13,186 nucleotides of DNA from Pseudomonadota bacterium (GTDB lineage Bacteria; Desulfobacterota; Syntrophobacteria; Syntrophobacterales; Syntrophobacteraceae): the NCBI GenBank assembly GCA_023416335.1, contig JAEZHY010000266.1:1-13186 (forward strand), written 5' to 3'. The position numbers were made by a program, and so were the translations under genes. This document shows positions 6,687 through 13,186 of the stretch, piece after piece. Position 1 is the stretch's first letter. Each line of letters starts with the position of its first letter. The notes below the pieces were generated by a model. The model ran no database searches, was not told the DNA's origin, and saw only the letters and a list, made by a program, of their open reading frames with translations.

Positions 6687-7139
6687 CTATTGAGCCGCCT
6701 GCATCTTGACCAGGTAGACGGAACACGGGCTGTATTTAACGACCTGGTTCGCTATACTGCCCAGCTTGAACCGCGAGGATGTACTCAGCCCACGGCTTCC
6801 CATTACGATCAGGTCTATCTTCTCCGTTTCCGCGAAATCGATTATCGCATCGGGAACGGAGACGGATGTAACGACGGACTTTGAAAACCTGGAACTGGCG
6901 ACGTCTTCTTTACTCAGAATATCACCTGCGAGTTTTATCGCGTCTTCGGCACGCTTTTCAAACACTTCCATGTGCCGATCACGACGAGACGGCGATATTT
7001 CGTGGTCTTCAATACCGCCGATAGAGGGCACAACACTGAGGACATAAATGTCGGCCTTCTTGGTCTTGGCTAATTCGGCAGCTATTTGGAGCGCTTTGAC
7101 GGAGTAAACGGAACCATCCACAGGAACCAGAACCTTCAT
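6687..7139 (-). CDS. Universal stress protein, single UspA domain
   Basis: A 150-residue single-domain USP. It opens MKVLVPVDGSVYSVKAL and carries the complete ATP-binding motif G114-x2-G117-x9-G127-S128 near the C-terminus, so it belongs to the nucleotide-binding class. I take the ATG at 7139, because AGGAGGG lies a few bases upstream and the USP fold begins there; the frame is open for 17 more codons, but those do not belong to the domain. It follows the unknown membrane protein by 53 nt, in the apparent TauE operon. It probably acts in the cytosol as a stress or energy sensor for this unit (inference). Confidence 0.92.
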   Translation of the reverse strand: MKVLVPVDGSVYSVKALQIAAELAKTKKADIYVLSVVPSIGGIEDHEISPSRRDRHMEVFEKRAEDAIKLAGDILSKEDVASSRFSKSVVTSVSVPDAIIDFAETEKIDLIVMGSRGLSTSSRFKLGSIANQVVKYSPCSVYLVKMQAAQ

Positions 7140-7192
7140 TTTTTCCCTCCTGTATCGCTCAGGACAGAAAACAAGCACCTTAGCCGTCACTT

Positions 7193-7906
7193 TTATACTT
7201 CCTGCTTTACCTTGGCCTTTTTCATACTAAGACCGAGTCCGTCAAAAAGATAGAAGATCGAGAACCCCCACCACATGGTGTATCCGATATAGAATACAAG
7301 CAGCAAAAGTACTGTCCCGGCCTTCTCGGAAACTTTCTGCGCTTCAATGTGGTAGAAATTGTAGGCAGGCTCGATACCCTTCTTCATCACTTCCATAATA
7401 ACATTGGCCTGCACGGTATTCTTGCTTTTTTGCAGTTCCTTGACGGACTTGTTCAATGCCGCCCACCAGGTGGCCATAACCTCTTTTTCGTCCATCCCGT
7501 ATTTTGAGCTGATTTCGCTGCCCTTGTTGTAGTACATGGCGCTGGAGTCATCGAGAACCACCGTGAGCAGCTTGGCGAGGTTGGCGTTGATCTTGACTTC
7601 CTGGCCCTGGTTGCTCGCCTGCGCACCGGCTTTGGTCATTATGGAGACGGCTTTTCCGGCCTGCTCGGCGGTTTCCATCTTAATAGCGGCCGCAAATTCC
7701 TGTCCCTGCACTTCCTTGAGGCCCGTGGTGAGTTCCGGCACAAAATAAGAGGAACCCTTAGCCAGCTTGTTGAACAGGTCATCCGAGAATTCCAGCCCAT
7801 TCCTGCCGTTGCCGAAGATTGGCGAGAAGATCAGCAGGAGCACTCCAAAGAAGCTTATTCCAAGAAACAGGCCTATATGCATGTGCGTCTTATTTCTGAC
7901 TATCAT
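7193..7906 (-). CDS. Unknown two-TM membrane protein next to TauE
   Basis: A 237-residue protein I do not recognise. It has a TM helix near the N-terminus (about 10-31, IGLFLGISFFGVLLLIFSPI), a predicted extracytoplasmic region of about 165 residues (32-196) with no cysteines, and a second hydrophobic segment (about 197-223, including TVLLLLVFYIGYTMWWGF), then a short basic tail (KKAKVK). The middle region is Lys/Glu/Ala-rich and likely helical, resembling a periplasmic sensor or a permease-partner domain, but no named domain is evident. The ATG has AGAGGAGAA just upstream. It starts 32 nt after the TauE-family gene and precedes a USP, so it is probably cotranscribed and could be a partner or accessory subunit of the exporter (inference). 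Confidence 0.8.
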   Translation of the reverse strand: MIVRNKTHMHIGLFLGISFFGVLLLIFSPIFGNGRNGLEFSDDLFNKLAKGSSYFVPELTTGLKEVQGQEFAAAIKMETAEQAGKAVSIMTKAGAQASNQGQEVKINANLAKLLTVVLDDSSAMYYNKGSEISSKYGMDEKEVMATWWAALNKSVKELQKSKNTVQANVIMEVMKKGIEPAYNFYHIEAQKVSEKAGTVLLLLVFYIGYTMWWGFSIFYLFDGLGLSMKKAKVKQEV

Positions 7907-7938
7907 TGTATTCTCCTCTATACCGAACAGGCGTCCAA

Positions 7939-9222
7939 CTAAGCGGCTTTAACTGAAACTTCGGGAACTCTGGTTTCTTCTCTCAGGACTCTGACATTGC
8001 CGAAGAACTTGGCAAAGAGCCAAAGTCCGAAAATCGCTACTACCACCCAGAAGAGAATGTTCCCGACGAATTCAATATTGGTCGTGATCGATTTGGGGAT
8101 GTTGACCATTTCAAGTTCAACCATTTTCCTGGGCAATGTGGCAGCCCTGTTCACAAAACCGGCAAGAATCGAGACTGCATAAAAGCCGCGAATATGGATA
8201 CCTTTTACGACCTTGGTCGTGAGGGCGCCTATCTGAATGCCCAGCAGCGAGCCGACCAGCATACCCATGGCCAGAGAGTAAAAAACGTACCCGTAGATTG
8301 CGTATTGAGCGATTGAGGCCAGGCCAGCCGTGAAGATGATCTGCAGAATGTCAGTGCCGACGGTGGTCATGGAGGATACGCCGAAGACGTATACGAACAT
8401 GGGGAAGGTTACGAAACCGCCGCCTACACCCATTATCGATGCCAGAATACCGACAATGGCGCCGCCCGCGGCAATGATGATCCAGGAGATCTTTTTCCCG
8501 CCGGGGACAAAGTCCTCGTCGAACGGAATCATCGGGGGAATGTTTACCGACTGCAGTTTGATTGCGAAACTGGGTGTACCGGAGGGCGCCGCTCCGTGAG
8601 CATCCCCGGCTCCGCTGCCGCTCTTTCTCGATTTGAGAAAGTCAAAGAGGGCGTAAAAACCGAGAAAGCCGAGCAGAACTGCGTAAATCAGGCTGATAAA
8701 GGCTTCGCTCAGCAGCGGGTCGATGTTGTAGAGTATCCTGTTCACTGCGCCGCCGACGAAGGTCCCGGCACCGGATCCAACCAGGAAGGCAACGGCGAGC
8801 TTCCAGGAAACGTTGCCGAGCTTCTTATGGACAGTCGTTCCCATGATCGCTTTGGCGAAAATATGGAAAAGGTCTGTTCCGACTGCGAGAATGCCCTTAA
8901 CTCCTGCGGCCATAAGGGCGGGGGTGATGATGAAGCCGCCGCCTGCGCCGATACATCCGGTGATGAGTCCGGCGGCAAGGCCGATCGCCATCGATATGAT
9001 GAAAATGGAGGGCGAGTAGAACGAAGGGGCATATGCTTCTTTTCCGCCCAGGAGCGGCGCAGCTTCCAACAGGGAAACAATCCCTATGGGCATAAGCAGT
9101 AGAAGCATGATGATCAGCTTCTTGCGGTTTTTCAGAATGGACATGGATACTTCATAATCCCACTGTGCATGTGCGATCGAAGCAGCTTTCAGAAATTCGT
9201 AAACTTTCCTCGGACCACTCAT
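7939..9222 (-). CDS. TauE/SafE family anion exporter (sulfite/organosulfonate type)
   Basis: A 427-residue inner-membrane permease. It carries the twofold family motif: GCIGAGGGFIITPALMAAG (about 89-107) and GVGGGFVTFPMF (about 265-276), each followed by a GTD triplet (VGTDLFH, VGTDILQ). About eight hydrophobic segments are visible in two halves, joined by a Gly/Ser/Ala-rich cytoplasmic linker (about 197-245). An extra 35-residue hydrophilic N-terminus (KVYEFLKAASIAHAQWDYEV) precedes the first TM; TauE proteins usually start almost at the membrane. The start at 9222 is set by AGGAGG 7 nt upstream; the open frame to 9333 is not needed. Family members export sulfite, sulfoacetate or related anions; the true substrate cannot be read here. 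It is the first gene after a likely sigma-54 promoter and is probably activated by the adjacent NtrC-type regulator. Confidence 0.9.
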   Translation of the reverse strand: MSGPRKVYEFLKAASIAHAQWDYEVSMSILKNRKKLIIMLLLLMPIGIVSLLEAAPLLGGKEAYAPSFYSPSIFIISMAIGLAAGLITGCIGAGGGFIITPALMAAGVKGILAVGTDLFHIFAKAIMGTTVHKKLGNVSWKLAVAFLVGSGAGTFVGGAVNRILYNIDPLLSEAFISLIYAVLLGFLGFYALFDFLKSRKSGSGAGDAHGAAPSGTPSFAIKLQSVNIPPMIPFDEDFVPGGKKISWIIIAAGGAIVGILASIMGVGGGFVTFPMFVYVFGVSSMTTVGTDILQIIFTAGLASIAQYAIYGYVFYSLAMGMLVGSLLGIQIGALTTKVVKGIHIRGFYAVSILAGFVNRAATLPRKMVELEMVNIPKSITTNIEFVGNILFWVVVAIFGLWLFAKFFGNVRVLREETRVPEVSVKAA

Positions 9223-9229
9223 TCGTAAA

Positions 9230-9235
9230 CCTCCT
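9230..9235 (-). promoter_or_regulatory. Ribosome binding site deciding the TauE start
   Basis: A perfect AGGAGG on the minus strand, 7 nt before the ATG at 9222. It makes this the start in preference to codons up to 9333 in the same frame. Confidence 0.8.
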
Positions 9236-9347
9236 ATGAATTTAGATCGTTGCTGCAAAAATCCTCGAACTTTAAGAAGCCTGAGCCTGAAAGAACCTGG
9301 TGTTTCGTGAATTAAGAGTGCACTGGGGGGCACGATTTTCTGTCATG

Positions 9348-9362
9348 GCAATGACCATGCCG
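9348..9362 (-). promoter_or_regulatory. Candidate sigma-54 (-24/-12) promoter for the TauE operon
   Basis: On the minus strand CGGCATGGTCATTGC has GG and GC separated by exactly 10 nt and an intact TTGC, against the consensus TGGCAC-N5-TTGC (4 of 6 in the -24 block). Transcription would start near 9336, about 114 nt before the TauE start codon. The site lies in the 310-nt spacer directly after an NtrC-family gene, whose GAFTGA motif contacts sigma-54. I see no equally good sigma-70 promoter in this spacer. Confidence 0.55.
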
Positions 9363-9467
9363 GCAGGGAGGTGTTCGAAAATATTAGCTAACTACCCGAA
9401 TTAACGAATCTTTACATCTGGAGACGCCTGAGCGGCGGTAGAACGCGGAAGGGTTGCTGTCAGGTCG

Positions 9468-9484
9468 TTTTACGAACTGTAAAA
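9468..9484. promoter_or_regulatory. Candidate enhancer (UAS) palindrome for the NtrC-type regulator
   Basis: TTTTACGAACTGTAAAA is a perfect 6-bp inverted repeat around 5 nt. An overlapping repeat, CGAACT...AGTTCG (9473-9491), extends the dyad. It is centred about 115-120 bp upstream of the -24 box, the distance usual for enhancer sites of sigma-54 activators. It is also about 50 nt downstream of the regulator stop codon and could be read as a weak hairpin, but it lacks a following T-run on the minus strand. Binding is inference. Confidence 0.4.
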
Positions 9485-9532
9485 AAGTTCGACGGCAGAT
9501 AGGTGATGGGGAAAAGGCCTGTTATCAGAGTT

Positions 9533-10966
9533 TCATTCTTCGCTGATTGCTGAAGTCTCGAAACGGATCTTGTACTTCTCTATTTTCGAAATGAGCGTCG
9601 GGCGGGAAAGGCCCAGGAGCTTGGCTGCACGCGTGCGGTTTCCGCCGGTGAGGTTCAGGGCTTCGGTGATGAGCATTGCCGAAAGCTGATCCATTGCCGA
9701 ATCAAAGACGTTCCCGCCGCTCTCCGAGCAAAGGAACTGCCTGAGCCAGGCGCGGATCTCCTCTTCGGGGCGTTCCGGGGTTTCGGTCTTTTCTACAGGC
9801 GCAATACCGCTTACCCGCGCAATTTCTTCCTGCGATACCGGACCGCCGCGATTGAAAATAAGGGCTTTCTGGATGGCGTTTGCCAGTTCACGGACATTGC
9901 CGGGCCAGGAATAGTTTCCCAGCATCTCCAGGGCTTCGTTCGAGATGCCGGGGTTGGCTACACGCATTTTCTTCGAATAGCGCTTGATGAAATAGTCGCA
10001 AAGGAGACTGATGTCGCTCTTCCTTTCACGCAACGGCGGGAGCGATATTGTGACGACCTTCAGCCTGTAATAGAGATCCTCCCGGAATTTGCCCTCGGCC
10101 AGGGCTGCTTCGAGGTTCCGGTTCGTTGCAGCCAAAATGCGAACATCGACGGGAATGGGTTCCCGTCCTCCGAGGCGCTCGATGCTCTTTTCCTGAAGCA
10201 GTCGGAGAACTTTCGCCTGGATTGGAAAGGGCATGTCTCCTATTTCATCCAGAAAAACGGTTCCTCCGTTCGCCTGTTCTATGCGCCCTACCCTCCTGTT
10301 TACTGCGCCCGTGAAAGCCCCTTTCTCATAGCCGAAGAGTTCGCTTTCCAGCAAAGTCTCCGGGATTGCAACGCAGTTGATTACGAGGAAAGGCTTATCG
10401 GAGCGGACGCTATGATGATAGAGTGCCCGTGCGACGAGTTCCTTGCCTGTGCCGGATTCGCCGCGAATGAGAACGGTTGCGTCCGTCGGAGCCACTCTTC
10501 CTATGGCCTTGTACAGTTCCTGCATCGGCCTGGAGCGACCGACGATTGCCTCCGCCGAATCCGTTTCCGGTATGACATCGAGTTCAACCCTGGATCGTGT
10601 GAACCTGCCTGCTTCAACCGCCTGTTCGATCAGGGCCAGCATTTCGGGAATGTTGAACGGCTTCAGAATGTAATCATACGCCCCCATTTTGGTGGCTTCG
10701 ATGGCCGTCTCGGTAGTCCCGAATGCCGTCATGATGATTACGGGAAGAAAAGGTTCGATTTTGCGGACCGCGCGGAAGGTGTCCAGACCGTTCATGCCCG
10801 GGAGCCTGACGTCCATGATGACGAGATCGAAATCGTTCGATTGAACGAGGGGCAGTGCGGCTTCGCCGCTCGATGCCGTCTTGATGGTGTGGCCTTCCTG
10901 GCTGAGCAGCTTGTCGAAGCTTTGCCGGAGGTGAAGATCGTCGTCGACAATCAGGATCGAAGCCAA
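9533..10966 (-). CDS. NtrC-family sigma-54-dependent response regulator
   Basis: A 477-residue regulator with three domains. Receiver (about 1-120): D8/D9, phospho-acceptor D52 (VIMDVRLPG), T80 and K102. AAA+ sigma-54 interaction domain (about 140-372): Walker A GESGTGKE (169-176), the sigma-54-contacting GAFTGA loop (216-221), Walker B VFLDEIG (237-243) and SWPGNVRELANAI. Fis-type HTH (about 432-470): ALNLTGGNRTRAAKLLGLSR. The start is set at TTG 10966, because AGGAGG sits 7 nt upstream and the receiver strand ASILIVDDD begins at once; a TTG at 10984 would place that site inside the gene. It overlaps the kinase gene by 16 bp, a strong sign of a cognate pair. The likely target is the sigma-54 promoter just downstream at 9348-9362. 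Confidence 0.95.
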   Translation of the reverse strand: MASILIVDDDLHLRQSFDKLLSQEGHTIKTASSGEAALPLVQSNDFDLVIMDVRLPGMNGLDTFRAVRKIEPFLPVIIMTAFGTTETAIEATKMGAYDYILKPFNIPEMLALIEQAVEAGRFTRSRVELDVIPETDSAEAIVGRSRPMQELYKAIGRVAPTDATVLIRGESGTGKELVARALYHHSVRSDKPFLVINCVAIPETLLESELFGYEKGAFTGAVNRRVGRIEQANGGTVFLDEIGDMPFPIQAKVLRLLQEKSIERLGGREPIPVDVRILAATNRNLEAALAEGKFREDLYYRLKVVTISLPPLRERKSDISLLCDYFIKRYSKKMRVANPGISNEALEMLGNYSWPGNVRELANAIQKALIFNRGGPVSQEEIARVSGIAPVEKTETPERPEEEIRAWLRQFLCSESGGNVFDSAMDQLSAMLITEALNLTGGNRTRAAKLLGLSRPTLISKIEKYKIRFETSAISEE

Positions 10967-12441
10967 GCGCCGTCCTCCTGGCAAGGAAGAGTGATTATGA
11001 AAGTGGTCCCCTTATTGGGACGGCATTTGACATTGATGCATCCCTGGTGATTTTCGATAATTCGGGCGGCTATGCTCAATCCCAGTCCGGTCCCTTCTTC
11101 CTTGGTAGTAAAAAACGGCTGGAATATCTTTTCCCGCAGGGTCTCGGGGATGCCGGGCCCGTTGTCGCTCACCCGAATGACTGCAACCCGTCCCATCGGC
11201 TCAGTAACCCCTTCTTCTTCCGATATGAGTATCCGCCCGCCATCGCCCATAGCTTCGCAGGCATTTACGATCAGATTGACGAGCACTTCCTTTAACTGCT
11301 CGGGATCGCCGTCCACCTCGGGCAATCTTCGCACACGCATGAGTTCGACACTGACGCCATAAGATTCTATTCTATGGTGCAGCAGCTGAATTGCCATATC
11401 GACAACATCCGAGGGGCTCACTTTCTGAATTTTGAGCTTCGGAGGCCTGGAGAATTCGAGAAAGTTCTGCACGATCGTGTCGATGTGCCTGATCTCCTCA
11501 GAAATAACGTCGAAATCCTCTTTCTGGGTCGAGGAGAGTGTGAGAGTCCGCTCCATCGTGAACAGTCTCATTTTCACGGACGTCAGCGGATTTCTTATAC
11601 TGTGGGCGACACCCGCCGCAAGCTTCCCGATCTGGGCTAGTTTTTCAGACTGAAGAAGATGCTCGCGGCTTTGTTCCAACTGGGTCCGGGTGGTATCCAC
11701 TCTTTCAAGCAACCCATGGATCCTTTTTCCCAGGGCTTTGACTTCGTCCGGTTCGTCTAAGGCGGACTTTTCTTCTTCCCGGTCGGCTTCCCGCGCGAGC
11801 ACCCGGATAGGAACGAGCACTCTGGTAAGCAGAAGCACCACAAGAATGATTCCCAGAATGACCGCGGAAGCCATCGCAACGGAAGCCGCTGAATCAAAGA
11901 ATGAAACACTCGACCGTATATCGCCGGAAAGGAAGTCTATCGAGTCGTACTGAACCTGCTTGAACTGTTCCAGCAGGTCTCTGACCGCATAAAACGGGCT
12001 TCGTATCTCCCGAAGCTGTTTGTACCCCTCCTCTCGCTGACCCGAGTTGTACAGCTCGATAACATGCTCGCGCATGTTCGTGTACCGAATATATTTCGAC
12101 TCGACTGTATTGAGTATTTCTCTTTCCGAATCCTCCAAGGTAACTTCCCGAGCTTTTTTCAGCCATTTTTCGAAATCGTACCTGTGCTGATCCAGTTGAG
12201 TCAGCCATTCCTGGTTACCATCGAGGAAGAAATAGCTTAGAAGCCCTCTTTGCATTGCAAGAGAACTCTCCAGTTCCTGCCCGATACTGAGGGCGGTTAC
12301 TCTGTACCTCATGACCGTAGAGAGCCCGCTATCCATCCGGTGCACCATCCAGATGGTCGTTCCGCCGCCAAGAATCGCAATCCCGACGAGGGCCGCAATC
12401 GCAATCATGATTTTGCTTCTGAGGCTGAAGCGTTTTAACAT
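10951..12441 (-). CDS. Membrane sensor histidine kinase, NtrB-like catalytic core
   Basis: A 496-residue inner-membrane kinase. TM1 is at about 12-33; a periplasmic four-helix-bundle-like sensor region runs about 34-186 (helical, charged, no cysteines, similar in style to 4HB_MCP domains); TM2 is at about 188-209; a HAMP-like and coiled linker covers 210-262. His[21 protein letters not shown], with the phospho-accepting His280. HATPase: N box [14 protein letters not shown] (389-402), G1 DNGPGIP (426-432), F/G2 [18 protein letters not shown]. The residue after His280 is Ser, where most HisKA kinases have Glu or Asp. I prefer ATG 12441, because AAAGG lies 6 nt upstream; GTG at 12447 would directly abut that site. 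It is 21 nt after the tandem USP gene and overlaps its regulator gene. The signal is unknown; phosphorylation of the overlapping NtrC-type regulator is the obvious inference. Confidence 0.94.
   Translation of the reverse strand: MLKRFSLRSKIMIAIAALVGIAILGGGTTIWMVHRMDSGLSTVMRYRVTALSIGQELESSLAMQRGLLSYFFLDGNQEWLTQLDQHRYDFEKWLKKAREVTLEDSEREILNTVESKYIRYTNMREHVIELYNSGQREEGYKQLREIRSPFYAVRDLLEQFKQVQYDSIDFLSGDIRSSVSFFDSAASVAMASAVILGIILVVLLLTRVLVPIRVLAREADREEEKSALDEPDEVKALGKRIHGLLERVDTTRTQLEQSREHLLQSEKLAQIGKLAAGVAHSIRNPLTSVKMRLFTMERTLTLSSTQKEDFDVISEEIRHIDTIVQNFLEFSRPPKLKIQKVSPSDVVDMAIQLLHHRIESYGVSVELMRVRRLPEVDGDPEQLKEVLVNLIVNACEAMGDGGRILISEEEGVTEPMGRVAVIRVSDNGPGIPETLREKIFQPFFTTKEEGTGLGLSIAARIIENHQGCINVKCRPNKGTTFIITLPCQEDGAWLRS
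10974..10979 (-). promoter_or_regulatory. Ribosome binding site for the TTG start at 10966
   Basis: AGGAGG on the minus strand lies inside the end of the kinase gene, 7 nt before TTG at 10966. It supports a rare TTG start and translational coupling with the kinase. Confidence 0.65.
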
Positions 12442-12462
12442 CCGCACCCTTTGTGAACTCTG

Positions 12463-13186
12463 TTATTCTTTGCCGGCCGGAAAAAGCAGCAGTACGCCGT
12501 CGTATTCCGATGCAATTTCCGGAACAAGGTTGGTCGACAGGAAAGCCCCCAGACCGGCAAGCCCTCTTGTAGCCATTGCCATCATGTCGGCACGCCTTTT
12601 AAGCGCAATTTCCACAGCGGCACGGCCGGGTTCTCCTCGCGCGATCGTCCCGGTCACGTCGATATTGCGCGCCAGAAGGTCCCGAACTTCTTTCTTCAAG
12701 CGTTTGGCGGCTTCCTCAGCTTCAAGATCGAGAAGAAGTCGGGTGGTACCCGGCGCGAGGCGTCCTCCGGGAGCTTCAGGACGTCTTATGCTGCCTGCTG
12801 TGGGGACAACCCAAACGAGATGGAGTTTGGCATCGAATATCATCGCCAATTCCGCGCAAGCGGTCAAGACGGCGTCGCTCTCCGGCGTGTTGTCCAAAAG
12901 GGCTACGATGCCGGCCGGACCAAACTCGGGCGCACGCCCGTTCGCATCAGTCTGTACCAGGGCAACAGGTGTTCTTCCATGTTCGACAACCTGCTCGGCG
13001 TTGGTTCCGAAAACGAATCTTTTGAATCCCCCGCTTCCATGGCTGCACAGAACAATCAGATCCTGTTCGAGTTCCTCGGCATGTTCTGCAATGCATTTTG
13101 GGATATCACCCTGAGGAACGGTGTGGACATGAGAGGATACCTCCAGTCCATGGCCCTTCAGGTCCTCGGCTATTGCGGCTATATAC
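12463..13186 (-). CDS. Tandem universal stress protein, 5' end beyond the window
   Basis: The frame is open from the right edge to TAA at 12463, giving 241 visible residues; the gene start is outside the window. The visible part holds the end of one UspA domain, with canonical motif SHGSGGFKRFVFGTNAEQVV (G-x2-G-x9-G-T), and a full second domain beginning GPAGIVALLDNTPESDAVLT and ending LLLFPAGKE. In the second domain the motif region reads TRGLAGLGAFLSTNLV: the last Gly and Ser/Thr are replaced, so nucleotide binding is doubtful there. A TTG at 12897 lies inside the second domain (ALLDNTPE) and is not a real start. It leads the kinase/regulator operon with a 21-nt gap, so USP, kinase and regulator are probably cotranscribed. 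Confidence 0.92.
   Translation of the reverse strand, partial: YIAAIAEDLKGHGLEVSSHVHTVPQGDIPKCIAEHAEELEQDLIVLCSHGSGGFKRFVFGTNAEQVVEHGRTPVALVQTDANGRAPEFGPAGIVALLDNTPESDAVLTACAELAMIFDAKLHLVWVVPTAGSIRRPEAPGGRLAPGTTRLLLDLEAEEAAKRLKKEVRDLLARNIDVTGTIARGEPGRAAVEIALKRRADMMAMATRGLAGLGAFLSTNLVPEIASEYDGVLLLFPAGKE

Noticed and set aside
9464..9491. Hairpin after the NtrC-type gene as an intrinsic terminator
   Set aside because: The stem is AT-rich with the T-run in the loop, not after the stem, on the minus strand. I list it as a possible enhancer site instead.
1..13186. CRISPR array, tRNA, rRNA or insertion sequence
   Set aside because: I saw no regularly spaced direct repeats, no tRNA-like cloverleaf, no rRNA sequence, and no transposase or IS-type terminal repeats with target duplications.

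Overview
The window reads as a chromosomal segment of a delta-proteobacterium-type organism (Desulfobacterota, sulfate-reducer or syntroph-like). This is an inference from gene families: an NtrC-type sigma-54 activator with its kinase, a TauE/SafE anion exporter, several universal stress proteins (USPs), a PEP-synthase-like protein and YD-repeat proteins. I cannot name a genus. Every gene I can support lies on the minus strand, so transcription runs from high to low coordinates.

Region A (13186 to 9533) is a compact operon. It holds a tandem USP cut by the window edge, then a membrane histidine kinase 21 nt later, then an NtrC-family response regulator that overlaps the kinase by 16 bp and probably starts at TTG.

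Region B (9532 to 6193) starts with a 310-nt gap. The gap carries a good -24/-12 candidate and, about 110 bp upstream of it, a perfect palindrome suited to an enhancer site. Then follow a TauE/SafE family permease, a two-TM membrane protein of unknown function, a single-domain USP and a stand-alone receiver domain. The simplest model is that the kinase/regulator pair switches on this operon through sigma-54.

Region C (6192 to 1814) holds a second stand-alone receiver, a large PEP-synthase-like protein with the ATP-binding and phosphohistidine domains but no PEP/pyruvate barrel, and another tandem USP. It closes with a strong rho-independent terminator. A and B belong together by regulation. 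C repeats the receiver plus USP theme and may be the same stress or energy-signalling module.

Region D (1813 to 1) is different. It has about 400 nt without genes, containing a CRP/FNR-type palindrome and two inverted repeats. Then comes an AT-rich stretch with a frameshifted YD-repeat/toxin-tail remnant, a small gene 1 nt behind it that sits where an immunity gene would, a DUF2007-like membrane protein, and the start of a secreted YD-repeat protein overlapping it by ATGA. This looks like acquired polymorphic-toxin or YD-repeat debris beside the signalling island.

The items most worth following up are the barrel-less PEP-synthase-like protein with its uncharacterised C-terminal domain, the unknown membrane protein next to TauE, the sigma-54 control region, and the toxin-tail/immunity-like remnant.
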